Source of the DNA: a virus
Virus record (IMG/VR): IMGVR_UViG_3300033150_000421
Span: 1-37,945 of that record
Reading direction: 5' to 3' (one strand)
DNA length: 37,945 nucleotides
Every line of letters begins with the position of its first letter. Position 1 is the stretch's first letter. Below are positions 19,818-27,795 of this stretch, in pieces. The notes under the pieces were generated by a model. The model made no database searches and had not been told where the DNA came from. It saw only the letters and a program-made list of their open reading frames with translations. A program made the position numbers and the translations under genes.

Positions 19818-21015
19818 AACCAGGTAGCCAGCTGGGGTTTTGAAATAATGGTTGTTTTTCTTCAGTAGATGAACCATATCCCATTGGAAGTCTTAAATTT
19901 CCCCTTGAGTCAACCTGTATCTGTCCTGCAATCGGAGTAAGTCCAGGCAGTTCCTGTGCTAATGGCAGAATTTGCTGCATGTTCTGTTTTATCTGGTTAA
20001 TGGTAGTGCTGTTGTTTATTGCCCACTGTTGTAGTGCTGAGTATCGATCTCTTGCGTCTTGCTCAACTTGATCAAGTTGATTTTGTGCTTGAGTAAGGAT
20101 ATCTCTTGAAAGATTAGCCAAGTCTGTTGATTTACCCTGTTCACCCCGACCTATTGCTTGTCTAATCTGATTCTGTGCATTAAAAAACCAGTCTGCAATT
20201 TGCCCTATTTTCTGATCTCTTTCAAACTCTAAATTCCTAATTTCTGAATCATAAATGTTTTTGAGATTTGTTTCTCTTGCATCTATTTCTTTCATTATAT
20301 CTGCCCCCTGTCGCACAATATCACCTCTTTGGCGTGATCCCATTTTGGTTAAAGCGTATGAATACTGATTAGCTGCTGAAGAATCTCCCGCACCCATTGA
20401 ACCGAGCATTATATTCCCCGTCCTAAACATATTTCTAATGTTTGAGGTTAAATCCCTTAGTGTCCTGGCTTGATTTGATTGTGTTCTTTCTCTCTGTGTT
20501 CCAAGTAAATTTTTTCCTTGCTGAAGTTGTGTTTCTAATACATTTTGTCCTTGTGTATATTGGCTTCTTGCAATATCTTCTTGTGCGGTTCTTTGAGAAG
20601 GAAGTCCCTGATTGAGCATGTCGTTTAGACTGTTAATATAAGCATCCCAACCTGAAGAAATTTCACCTCTTAGTTGTGCGTATTGATCAGTTGTTCCACC
20701 CCCGTCACCACTCTGTCCCGTTGGCGGAACTCCTCCACCCGTTGGAGCTGGTGGGGGATTGTTATTGGTGATATTACTGGTGTTATCACCGGGTACTGGG
20801 GCACTGACATACGGAGAACGAGTGAAATAATCAGTAATACCATTATCATTCGTTTGTCCAGCGGGAAGCTCTGCTGCGTTTGCTTCAGAAACCCCAAATT
20901 CTCGTAATCCCATTAGATTTCCAGCTATTCCAGCACCACCTCTCCAAAGATTTTCCCACCCACCGCTGGTGGCCCTACTTACATCTCTTACTATATCTCC
21001 CCAATTTATTGCCAT
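19816..21015 (-). CDS. Internal virion-like coiled-coil protein
   Basis: 399 residues from the ATG at 21013-21015, which follows a terminator T-run by six bases. Layout: an N-terminal region ending in a Pro/Gly/Asn-rich linker (about 70-115, NNNPPPAPTGGGVPPTG), then a long Gln-rich helical region about 120-350 (QNVLETQLQQGKNLLGTQRE, ARDRYSALQQWAINNS). Long helical Gln-rich proteins directly ahead of the large ejection protein are typical of podovirus internal proteins. No enzyme motif. No Shine-Dalgarno; context ATTAAAATGGCA. Confidence 0.6.
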   Translation of the reverse strand: MAINWGDIVRDVSRATSGGWENLWRGGAGIAGNLMGLREFGVSEANAAELPAGQTNDNGITDYFTRSPYVSAPVPGDNTSNITNNNPPPAPTGGGVPPTGQSGDGGGTTDQYAQLRGEISSGWDAYINSLNDMLNQGLPSQRTAQEDIARSQYTQGQNVLETQLQQGKNLLGTQRERTQSNQARTLRDLTSNIRNMFRTGNIMLGSMGAGDSSAANQYSYALTKMGSRQRGDIVRQGADIMKEIDARETNLKNIYDSEIRNLEFERDQKIGQIADWFFNAQNQIRQAIGRGEQGKSTDLANLSRDILTQAQNQLDQVEQDARDRYSALQQWAINNSTTINQIKQNMQQILPLAQELPGLTPIAGQIQVDSRGNLRLPMGYGSSTEEKQPLFQNPSWLPG

Positions 21016-21021
21016 TTTAAT

Positions 21022-21051
21022 AAAAAAATCCCCACGCAAAATTGCGTGAGG
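21022..21051 (-). terminator. Strong intrinsic terminator at the end of the glycan cassette
   Basis: Nine-pair stem CCTCACGCA-ATTT-TGCGTGGGG followed by A and seven T (21022-21028). It ends transcripts of the cassette and is also directly upstream of the 399-residue virion gene, whose ATG is six bases beyond the T-run. Confidence 0.9.
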
Positions 21052-21081
21052 TGCGAACGTCACCTTGTCCGTCGATGACCT

Positions 21082-23223
21082 CTATCCTACTATACCATTA
21101 TTTTTTGGGTTGTCAAGTACTTCTCGGAAGAAGTCTGCGTAATCCTGTATGTGTGAATCTATTTGCCAATTCTTTTCCACTGTTTTAAATGCATTTTCTC
21201 CCATTGTTTTTCGTAGTTTTTTGTCCTCAATTAACTTTTTTATTGCTTTATACCAACCATTAGCTCTTTCTGCTAAGAAGCCATTTTCTCCGTGATTAAC
21301 TACACTTTGGTATTGACGAATATCTTGCCACACTCCAGGTTTCTTTGCGCTTCCACTTTCCAGAAACTTAATTGAACTTTTGGCTCGGTTATACACATTT
21401 ACTTCAAGAGGAGCTACAATAATATCCGCTTCGTCCATGTATCCGGGGAATTTATTCTTAATCCACTTATATACATCTTGGTGTCCAAAACCGTGTTCAT
21501 ACCTCCTTCCCCATTTGTTTTTGAATTTAGGTATAAACGCACCTATTGTTTTTAAAGTAACATTGGGGTATTCTTTGAAGATTTTATCAATTCCATCCTC
21601 GAATTCTTTATTCTGGAGTGAAATGAAATGGGTTGTCGAATTACCACTCCACATACATTTACCATTTCTTCTTACATATAAAGTATGGTTTGGAACTTCA
21701 ACGTCATAAATTTTTCCTTTATAGTTTTTCTTAAATTGATGTTTTGGAAAGACTTTTGTTCTAAGACAATTCTTTTTACCTGTATTTCTTAAAAAAGCGA
21801 CTGTATAACAAGGTTTTTGTCTGCTTTTAGGGATAAATCTACCTTCAATTATTGTATCTCTCTTTTTTTTCTTATAGAAGTTTGCTGACCAGCCTATTTT
21901 AAGTGCAATCTCTGTTAAATCGTCAACGAGCTTTTTTGAAGTAGTTGTTGCTCTTATCCTTCCATTTTTATCAATATTACCATCCCCAATTAAATACCAA
22001 TCTAATAGTATTTTTAATTGTCTTGGCGATAATTTCTTAATTTCTTTTGGTATATACTTTTCACTTGCACCCCCAAGTGGCCTCAAATATTTCCATAACC
22101 GCTTATTAAATATTCTTAATTGTCCTCTATCATCTCGTTTAACATTAAACCCCGCACAAGTCATTGCTGTATCTAGAACATCTAATTCTTTTGTGTCTTT
22201 TTTTTGAACAACCCCAACTTGCATACAATTAGTTAAGTTTCCCGATTTTTGCTTAAATTTATTCTTTGTAATCCAACCCTCAGCTAACCAAAACCCCAAG
22301 AACTTTAACCAATCATCCATAAATATCTTCCGAGAGCCTAGCCAAAAGAATTTTTTCTCTTTTCCCCGCCAATAGGCGTTCTTTTTAATTCTAAAACGTT
22401 TTTTATAAATGTTACTTGCTATATTTATTTTGTAGTTTTTGTCGTCAAACGTTCCAGTGTAAAGTTGATGATTGGGAGTAACTGCATAATTAACTTGTAA
22501 TCCTTCAGCGCACACCAACTTTCCATTATAAGAATACTCCATATAGTTTGTTGGTTTTTGGTATTCCAACTCTCCTGTTCTATTAAGAGTTGCAACCTTT
22601 TCGTTTTTATCTAAATCCTTAAATAACTTGAACCCATTTTCTGTCAGAATTTCAGTTTTGTCATCAAAACATCCAAAATGCAACAACCGTATATTTCCAT
22701 CATCTTTAAACTTTGATCTGTGATTATATAGTTTGAAATCAATATAGTTGGGGAATATCTTAATTTTGTCATGCGTCTTGCGTGTATTGTGAGTAATAAC
22801 GTGTTTGAGATATAAATTGGTTGTAGTCATATAATCCACCTCATTACACATAGAGGTATAGTTATTTAATGCTTCACTTCCCTTGTGGTAAACCTTGTAA
22901 GCGGAATTATCCTTCATAATGTTCCACAAGGAATCATCCAAATCAAAAATAATCTTTCTTCCATACTTTCTAGCCATAGCCCCCATTGCCGCAAAAGCCC
23001 AAGCATTACCTATGTAATTAAGATAAATAATATCATGCTCCTTAGCCACGGTTAACCAGTCCATTCTGGCTACATCTTTGTGTATATCAAATATATCAAC
23101 TTTAAAACCTGGAAGTTTGTTTAAGTGTTGCATGGGCTGGATTATTCTAACCATATCAACCCCCGAAGTTCTATCAACCGTTTGGTGGCTTGGAAGCGCA
23201 AAAATACGAATAGGTTTTTTCAT
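21082..23223 (-). CDS. Glycosyltransferase (GT4-like, GT-B fold) interrupted by an intein
   Basis: 713 residues as translated, about 369 after splicing. Extein: an N-terminal GT-B half with IIFDLDDSLW (91-100), then RLLHFG (179-184) joined to STTHFISLQ (529 on). The C-terminal half has ADIIVAPLEVNVYNRAKSSI (599-618), KFLESGSAKKPGVW and HGENGFLAE, the donor-binding E...E region of GT4 enzymes. The intein is residues 185-528, inside the conserved G-S-x-T-H loop between the two halves. The enzyme would add a sugar from an activated nucleotide donor. It is the last gene of the glycan cassette. The start overlaps the upstream stop (AAATGA). Confidence 0.9.
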   Translation of the reverse strand: MKKPIRIFALPSHQTVDRTSGVDMVRIIQPMQHLNKLPGFKVDIFDIHKDVARMDWLTVAKEHDIIYLNYIGNAWAFAAMGAMARKYGRKIIFDLDDSLWNIMKDNSAYKVYHKGSEALNNYTSMCNEVDYMTTTNLYLKHVITHNTRKTHDKIKIFPNYIDFKLYNHRSKFKDDGNIRLLHFGCFDDKTEILTENGFKLFKDLDKNEKVATLNRTGELEYQKPTNYMEYSYNGKLVCAEGLQVNYAVTPNHQLYTGTFDDKNYKINIASNIYKKRFRIKKNAYWRGKEKKFFWLGSRKIFMDDWLKFLGFWLAEGWITKNKFKQKSGNLTNCMQVGVVQKKDTKELDVLDTAMTCAGFNVKRDDRGQLRIFNKRLWKYLRPLGGASEKYIPKEIKKLSPRQLKILLDWYLIGDGNIDKNGRIRATTTSKKLVDDLTEIALKIGWSANFYKKKKRDTIIEGRFIPKSRQKPCYTVAFLRNTGKKNCLRTKVFPKHQFKKNYKGKIYDVEVPNHTLYVRRNGKCMWSGNSTTHFISLQNKEFEDGIDKIFKEYPNVTLKTIGAFIPKFKNKWGRRYEHGFGHQDVYKWIKNKFPGYMDEADIIVAPLEVNVYNRAKSSIKFLESGSAKKPGVWQDIRQYQSVVNHGENGFLAERANGWYKAIKKLIEDKKLRKTMGENAFKTVEKNWQIDSHIQDYADFFREVLDNPKNNGIVG
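21089..21116 (-). promoter_or_regulatory. Late promoter overlapping the end of the glycosyltransferase gene
   Basis: -35 TTGACA at 21111-21116, 16-base spacer, -10 TATAGT at 21089-21094. RNA would start near 21081 and run into the terminator at 21022-21051 before the virion gene at 21015. Same promoter-terminator-gene order as at 15.6 and 36.4 kb. Confidence 0.65.
21640..22671 (-). other. Intein with LAGLIDADG-type homing endonuclease
   Basis: Residues 185-528 of the glycosyltransferase. Block A starts with Cys185 (CFDDKTEILTENG). Block B contains AVTPNHQLY (Thr249, His252). Two DOD endonuclease helices follow, LGFWLAEGW near 309-317 and LLDWYLIGDG near 406-415. Block F is YDVEVPNHTLYV, and block G ends in Ser-Gly-Asn528 with Ser529 as the +1 nucleophile. 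The penultimate His of many inteins is replaced by Gly, which is tolerated in some. Both acidic endonuclease residues (Glu315, Asp414) are present, so homing may still be active. Confidence 0.93.
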
Positions 23224-23972
23224 TTTTGGGTTAATTCTATAAAAGTGTCGATTTTCTTATCCATTAGCTTAACCATATCCTTATAATGCTCCCTAAACGC
23301 CCCTGAGTCTAATCTAACATCCTTTTCATCCTTAAAGGTGAAACCATTCATTCCGGGTTCATATTTCTTTAAATCGTCTTTGGTGAGGTTTCCATAGTAT
23401 TTCACTTTACAACCACAAAGCCTTGCAATATCGTACATTGCTGATAATCTGTCATATCCATATAGTGTATGGCACTTGTTAAGTAAGTCTGCTAATCCTT
23501 TTTGATCTTTGGCTATCTCCCTATCAATCTTAATGGCGTTTTCGGGGTGTTTGAATTGATCATTTCCTTTTCCAACTAAATAACAGGTTTTTTTGCGTTT
23601 CTTGCCGTAATCCTTAAATAAATGAAGGTTTAAAATAGGAAGAAACATTAAGTGGTCTTCGTCAACACCGAGAGTGTTATATACCTCTGAAAATACAAAT
23701 ATCTTGTCTGTCTTAGGAAATTCCTTTGGTCCCAGCCTACCATATAAAGCCATTACGCCAGGGGTTTGTAAAACATACCTAACCACCGTATCTGCACCCG
23801 CAGGGTTTCCCGTATAAATCTCGGGATAAACTGCTATAAATGGAGTTTCATATTTAGCGTTTAAATAAGCCACCTGCCCCTTAACTAAGAGCCAAGCATA
23901 TAACCCATACATAACACGTATGCCTCCAGATGTAACCTCAAACGGTGGTGTCATGATCGAATATGGTTTCAT
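23220..23972 (-). CDS. Probable glycosyltransferase, GT-B-like N-terminal domain
   Basis: 250 residues. The start (SIMTPPFEVTSGGIRVMYGL) has the glycine loop that opens many GT4-like enzymes (P...SGG..V...L). Other segments: PEIYTGNPAGADTVVRYVLQ, then KIFVFSEVYNTLG, KTCYLVGKGN and CHTLYGYDRLSAMYDIARLC. It is short for a two-domain GT-B enzyme and lacks an obvious E...E donor motif, so either the donor domain is reduced or the enzyme is divergent. Coupled to both neighbours by four-base overlaps inside the glycan cassette. Confidence 0.6.
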   Translation of the reverse strand: MKPYSIMTPPFEVTSGGIRVMYGLYAWLLVKGQVAYLNAKYETPFIAVYPEIYTGNPAGADTVVRYVLQTPGVMALYGRLGPKEFPKTDKIFVFSEVYNTLGVDEDHLMFLPILNLHLFKDYGKKRKKTCYLVGKGNDQFKHPENAIKIDREIAKDQKGLADLLNKCHTLYGYDRLSAMYDIARLCGCKVKYYGNLTKDDLKKYEPGMNGFTFKDEKDVRLDSGAFREHYKDMVKLMDKKIDTFIELTQK

Positions 23973-24712
23973 ACTCCTTTTATTTTAAAACTTTTCCCTT
24001 TACTAGATACATAATTCATATATCGTATTACTTCGGCATCAAACCCCAACCTTTCATACTGGAGTTTGGGGAAATCCCCGCCTTTGGCCCAATGGTAAGC
24101 AAATACCTGTTCTTTACGGCACATCACTTTCTTGCTCTCCAGGTAAAACTCTCCTTCTCGGTTTAATGATTTACAACCATAATAATCCTTCTTTTCATCA
24201 AATAATTTCTTTTTCATCTTTTGGATTTCAGGATCGTTTTTCCAAATAAGTGAAAGTATATCGTTTTCTTTACACACATACTTTTCCGCTTTAGAATTCT
24301 CCCTCTCCCAAATATCCCAAAATTTAGGATTTCTTGAGGCTACTAACCCAGCCTGAACATATTCTTTTTCCGTTACATTCTCAACTGTTCTATTCTCATA
24401 GTCGTTAAAGTTTGTGGCAACTCCAACTTCGTAGTCGTTCTTTAACACCGCCTCAAGCCTATCAAGAATTACTGTATCTGCGTCGATTCCAACCACCAAG
24501 TCGTATTTATCGGTTAGCAGTTTTGCGAATGTTGGTCTTGCGTTATAAAAGTTAAGATTATGTTTATTAAATACATCGTTTATCACGTCATCCCTGAATA
24601 CAAACAAATCAATATCCGGGTGGAAACGTAAAAAGCTGTTTATAAACTTAGGCGTTCCAACAGGATAATAATAACTATCTGAAACCACTGTAAAAAAGGC
24701 TACTTTTTTCAT
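23969..24712 (-). CDS. GT-A-fold glycosyltransferase with DxD motif
   Basis: 247 residues. An N-terminal Rossmann-like part (KKVAFFTVVSDSYYYPVG) and the metal-binding DxD in VVGIDADTVIL (Asp77, Asp79). VGVATNFNDYENR and EYVQAGLVASRNPKFWDIWE (acceptor side) follow, then AYHWAKGG near the C-terminus with a His in the position used for metal binding in GT8-like enzymes. It would transfer a sugar from an NDP donor with Mn or Mg. Overlaps its neighbours by four bases. Confidence 0.75.
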   Translation of the reverse strand: MKKVAFFTVVSDSYYYPVGTPKFINSFLRFHPDIDLFVFRDDVINDVFNKHNLNFYNARPTFAKLLTDKYDLVVGIDADTVILDRLEAVLKNDYEVGVATNFNDYENRTVENVTEKEYVQAGLVASRNPKFWDIWERENSKAEKYVCKENDILSLIWKNDPEIQKMKKKLFDEKKDYYGCKSLNREGEFYLESKKVMCRKEQVFAYHWAKGGDFPKLQYERLGFDAEVIRYMNYVSSKGKSFKIKGV

Positions 24713-25365
24713 GGACGAGTGAATAAGACTATTATAGCTGAACTTTCATACCTCCTTGCTTCAAACCCCAAACCAATCATGTGTTTAACTAATTTTTGCC
24801 AATCTGGAAAGTGAAACTCAATCTCAATGGCTTTAATTTTGTCTGCCACTTTCTTAAATCCTTCACTTGTTAAAATCAATTCTTCTGCACCCTCAACGTC
24901 AAATTTCATAAAGTCAACCTCTTTGATTTTGTTTTTCTCAAAAAAGGTGTCCATAGCCATTGTTTTTACTTGCTCACCACCCTGTTTGTAATCATTTACT
25001 AGGGAATGGCACGTTCTATTGTCATTTAATGTATGAAGTGTCATTTCTCCATCTTTGTCGGCTATTGCTAGTTTAAATACTTCTACATTATCCCACTTGT
25101 TAAATTCTTTATTCTTTTTAAGAGCTTCGAAGTGTTCGGTTGAAGGTTCTATGGCATATAGTTTCTTAGCGTATTCTCTCATGTATTGAGTAACTATACC
25201 TATATTAGCGCCTATATCCACAACAACCATATCTTTCTTATTATTGAACATATCCACATACACTCCATCAAAATAAATCTCTTTATATATGTAAGGTATA
25301 AAGAGTTCCTCAAACTTAATGGGTTTTTTCTTTGTTCCTTTTGGATAAAATAATGCTCCTAACAT
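24709..25365 (-). CDS. FkbM-family SAM-dependent methyltransferase
   Basis: 218 residues from the ATG at 25363-25365, which has GGGGTGAT upstream; the in-frame GTG at 25374 is less likely. Motif I is VVVDIGANIGIV (48-58), acidic loop AIEPSTEHFEALKKN, then NVEVFKLAIADKDGEMTLHT and VDFMKFDVEGAEELIL. The last is diagnostic of FkbM proteins, which O-methylate sugars and other polyketide or glycan hydroxyls. In this cassette it most likely methylates a sugar of the glycan made by the neighbouring glycosyltransferases. Confidence 0.9.
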   Translation of the reverse strand: MLGALFYPKGTKKKPIKFEELFIPYIYKEIYFDGVYVDMFNNKKDMVVVDIGANIGIVTQYMREYAKKLYAIEPSTEHFEALKKNKEFNKWDNVEVFKLAIADKDGEMTLHTLNDNRTCHSLVNDYKQGGEQVKTMAMDTFFEKNKIKEVDFMKFDVEGAEELILTSEGFKKVADKIKAIEIEFHFPDWQKLVKHMIGLGFEARRYESSAIIVLFTRP

Positions 25366-25370
25366 AAAAA

Positions 25371-25913
25371 TCACCCCAATTCTTTTATATCACTAATTTG
25401 TATATGATTATCTGCTTTCCCCCAACTCCAACTTAAATCTTCTTGTCGCCATGATTCGCCATAATAACGTTTTAACCATTCAATTCTGTAATTGGGTACA
25501 TAAAATTTATAACCCTTATAATTGATTTGTTGGAGTTTCTTTAGATGTTTGGCATCCCACTTTAAATAATGACCCATACCCATATATTCTACTCTCTCGT
25601 TTTTGTACTTCCTAAATTTACCTAATAAGGAAAAGTATCCCCCTTCCCAAAAACTCTCTTTCTGATTACCGAAAATAATATAATTACCTTTTGATTCAAC
25701 CATGTTAAAATCCCTTCTTATTTTCTTTCCCATTTCTTCTGTAAATTGTTCATACCGGCAACCAACATTGATTTCTCTGTCAAACTGGTGTCTGTTCTTG
25801 TATTCGCCGGTTCTCACTATTTGCAAAAGAGTTGATCCAATTAAAAAGGTAGTTAAACCCATGCTCTTAAAGTATTCTGTTGTGTTTATTAAATGTTGTT
25901 CTATTTTTGTCAT
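25371..25913 (-). CDS. LicD-like nucleotidyltransferase-fold protein
   Basis: 180 residues. TTFLIGSTLLQIVRTGEY is a Gly-Ser loop like that in LicD proteins, followed by an acidic RHQFDREINVG. Near the C-terminus PNYRIEWLKRYYGESWR matches the P...WL...YG..W ending of LicD-type enzymes. LicD proteins transfer phosphocholine or other phospho-alcohols from a CDP donor to glycans. A cytidylyltransferase gene sits directly upstream (four-base overlap), which supports that role. The acidic motif is not canonical, so the assignment is moderate. Confidence 0.55.
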   Translation of the reverse strand: MTKIEQHLINTTEYFKSMGLTTFLIGSTLLQIVRTGEYKNRHQFDREINVGCRYEQFTEEMGKKIRRDFNMVESKGNYIIFGNQKESFWEGGYFSLLGKFRKYKNERVEYMGMGHYLKWDAKHLKKLQQINYKGYKFYVPNYRIEWLKRYYGESWRQEDLSWSWGKADNHIQISDIKELG

Positions 25914-26293
25914 TTTCTTAAACTTGTTGACGAAATCCCCTCTGTATATGGAAAATACACAAACAACACCTCCTTTAACTCGCTCTCATATTTGTTCCAA
26001 TCTTTATTATTAAACCAATCATCCCCTACAAATACAACATCAAATTTCAACTTCTTCCATTCCCGTCGCTTGTCCGTGGTAGTTTGAGGTATAGCTAAAT
26101 CCACATATTTAATATTTCTCACAATTTCTATTCTTTGTTCAAAAGGAATTTTACATTTCTTGCCTTTTTCTTTTACAAGTTTGTCGGTTGAAACACCCAC
26201 CATTAGTTTGTCGCACATGGCTTTAGCATTTCTCAATATATTAAGATGTCCGATATGAAACAGATCGAACACGCCTGTCGTATAGCCTACCAT
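25910..26293 (-). CDS. Glycerol-3-phosphate cytidylyltransferase-like enzyme (CDP-alcohol synthesis)
   Basis: 127 residues, the normal length of TagD/GCT-type enzymes. Signature motifs: GVFDLFHIGHLNIL with HxGH at 13-16, GVSTDKLVKEKGKKC, PFEQRIEIV, and YTEGISSTSLR at the end, the counterpart of RTEGISTT. It activates a phospho-alcohol (glycerol phosphate, or a related polyol phosphate) with CTP. The product probably feeds the LicD-like transferase encoded next. Shine-Dalgarno AAGGAG lies in the end of the preceding gene. Confidence 0.85.
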   Translation of the reverse strand: MVGYTTGVFDLFHIGHLNILRNAKAMCDKLMVGVSTDKLVKEKGKKCKIPFEQRIEIVRNIKYVDLAIPQTTTDKRREWKKLKFDVVFVGDDWFNNKDWNKYESELKEVLFVYFPYTEGISSTSLRK

Positions 26294-27120
26294 CCTATCT
26301 CCTTATTAAGTAATAAAAACTCTCTAGTATCCCAAGGAACGGGGAAACCTATCTTATCCCTATAAACAACATCTTTGGGGAGATATTTAACTGCTATTTC
26401 CTTTAGAATGGGTTTGTCTATCTTTTGCCCCATTGGGGCTTCCCACATCATTTGAGGTATTCCATTTTCTAAGTAAGGAAATACTACTTCCATATTAGCC
26501 GAATTACAGGCATTTTTTGCTCTATCTATTAGTGCCGGTGTATGGGTTTCTAACAAGAATCTATACATTCCCCACTCTTTCCACTTCTCAAAAGGTATTT
26601 CGTCAAATGTCGGTATCTGTAAGTATCTGTTTCTAAATGTTTGTTCATCTTTCATAAAATTCCCCGTAAGAAGTTCTGTATATCCACCAAACAATCCATC
26701 AGCTCCCTCTCCCGAAATAATTGTATTAAATCCATCTTCTTTGGCCTGAAGTGCCATTAAGTAAAGACATGGTTCGTTGGGGTGGAGTCCATCACCTTTT
26801 TGTTTTATTAGATATTCTATTGTAGAAAGGTACCTCTCCCTACTTATAAATACTGGGGTTAATTGAATGTGCAGGTGGTTTGCGACTTTTCTTGCCCATT
26901 CATACTCATTCTCTTGTCCTAATACTGCTACATAAGCCATCTGGGGTTTGTTGATAGCAGCCAATAAAGAACTATCTAATCCACCGCTTAAAAAAATAGA
27001 ATCCCCATCGGTCTTGAGTTTCTTTTCAATCTCACTAGGAACAACTCTTTTTACCTTTTTGTTATATTTAATCGGAACTCTATAGTTCGTTTTTGTATAT
27101 CTAAAAGCTAAATAATCCAT
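26287..27120 (-). CDS. Asparagine-synthetase-like ATP-pyrophosphatase domain protein
   Basis: 277 residues. The C-terminal synthetase domain of AsnB only: PP-loop FLSGGLDSSLLAAI (SGGLDSS at 45-51), ATP-binding second motif ISGEGADGLFGGY (136-147). The glutamine amidotransferase half is absent, so it must take nitrogen from ammonia or a partner, or adenylate another carboxylate. In glycan clusters such proteins amidate sugar acids or similar groups. Context in this cassette supports a glycan modification role; the true substrate is unknown. Confidence 0.8.
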   Translation of the reverse strand: MDYLAFRYTKTNYRVPIKYNKKVKRVVPSEIEKKLKTDGDSIFLSGGLDSSLLAAINKPQMAYVAVLGQENEYEWARKVANHLHIQLTPVFISRERYLSTIEYLIKQKGDGLHPNEPCLYLMALQAKEDGFNTIISGEGADGLFGGYTELLTGNFMKDEQTFRNRYLQIPTFDEIPFEKWKEWGMYRFLLETHTPALIDRAKNACNSANMEVVFPYLENGIPQMMWEAPMGQKIDKPILKEIAVKYLPKDVVYRDKIGFPVPWDTREFLLLNKEIGW

Positions 27121-27121
27121 T

Positions 27122-27289
27122 TCACAAATCTTCTACTAAAACTCTAATTCTTGCTATTTTATTCTTGTGCAAATCACTTCCCAATGCTTGTTCTGCCAAT
27201 TCAAGAATACCCGCATCATCTCTACCCGTTCTTGGAAGTAATAAAGATTTTAATTCTTTTATCACGTCTTTCTTGCTTTTCCTTGCCAT
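27122..27289 (-). CDS. 55-residue helical hypothetical protein
   Basis: MARKSKKDVIKELKSLLLPR, then TGRDDAGILELAEQALGSDL and a basic end. Probably three helices. A strong Shine-Dalgarno AGGAGGGGGTGA at the end of the transketolase gene precedes it. Not recognised. It lies between the transketolase and Asn-synthetase-like genes, so it may assist one of them. Confidence 0.65.
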   Translation of the reverse strand: MARKSKKDVIKELKSLLLPRTGRDDAGILELAEQALGSDLHKNKIARIRVLVEDL

Positions 27290-27294
27290 GTTAA

Positions 27295-27795
27295 TCACCC
27301 CCTCCTAAGATGTAAAAAACTTGGTTTGTTGTTTTTTACTAATTTGTTTATTATAGCAGGTAATTCTTCTTTTTTCTTCGGACAAAACTGTTGTATATTT
27401 GGCCACCTACTAATAACCGTGTTGTAGTGTTCACCCGACCAATGTGTAAACCCATCTTCTAGGTAATCTTTGCCCACACCCGCACCAACCAACTTAACAG
27501 GTATATTTTCATGACCTAAGTAGTTCTTAATCCACTCTACGGGGCGGTAAAGAAGAAATGGTGTGATACTGTAAACAAACGGTATTTTATCTTCTAGGGC
27601 TAATCCCACTCCAATTCCAAGCATTGCCTGTTCACTAGCTCCACAGTTTATTGTTCTATCGGGGAAATCTTCAAAATGTGAATCAAACATCTTATATCCA
27701 AGATCAGCTGTTACAAGCCATATATCCTCGTTCCCTTCCATCTGTTTGTGTAATTCGTAAGCAAACCACCCACGAATTGAATTATGTTTTTTCAT
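27295..27795 (-). CDS. Transketolase C-terminal subunit (pyrimidine-binding domain)
   Basis: 166 residues. DIWLVTADLGYKMFDSHFED, then INCGASEQAMLGIGVGLAL with the catalytic Glu55 that activates the thiamine aminopyrimidine, then PFVYSITPFLLYRPVEWI. Only this domain and part of the linker are present; the third transketolase domain is missing. It pairs with the N-terminal subunit just upstream (four-base overlap). Split transketolases occur in sugar-nucleotide gene clusters, where they move two-carbon units between sugars. Confidence 0.85.
   Translation of the reverse strand: MKKHNSIRGWFAYELHKQMEGNEDIWLVTADLGYKMFDSHFEDFPDRTINCGASEQAMLGIGVGLALEDKIPFVYSITPFLLYRPVEWIKNYLGHENIPVKLVGAGVGKDYLEDGFTHWSGEHYNTVISRWPNIQQFCPKKKEELPAIINKLVKNNKPSFLHLRRG

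Noticed and set aside
21640-22671. Group I intron or separate homing endonuclease gene inside the glycosyltransferase
   Set aside because: The frame is continuous on both sides, and protein-splicing blocks with Cys, Thr-x-x-His and terminal Asn plus Ser are present, which fits an intein.
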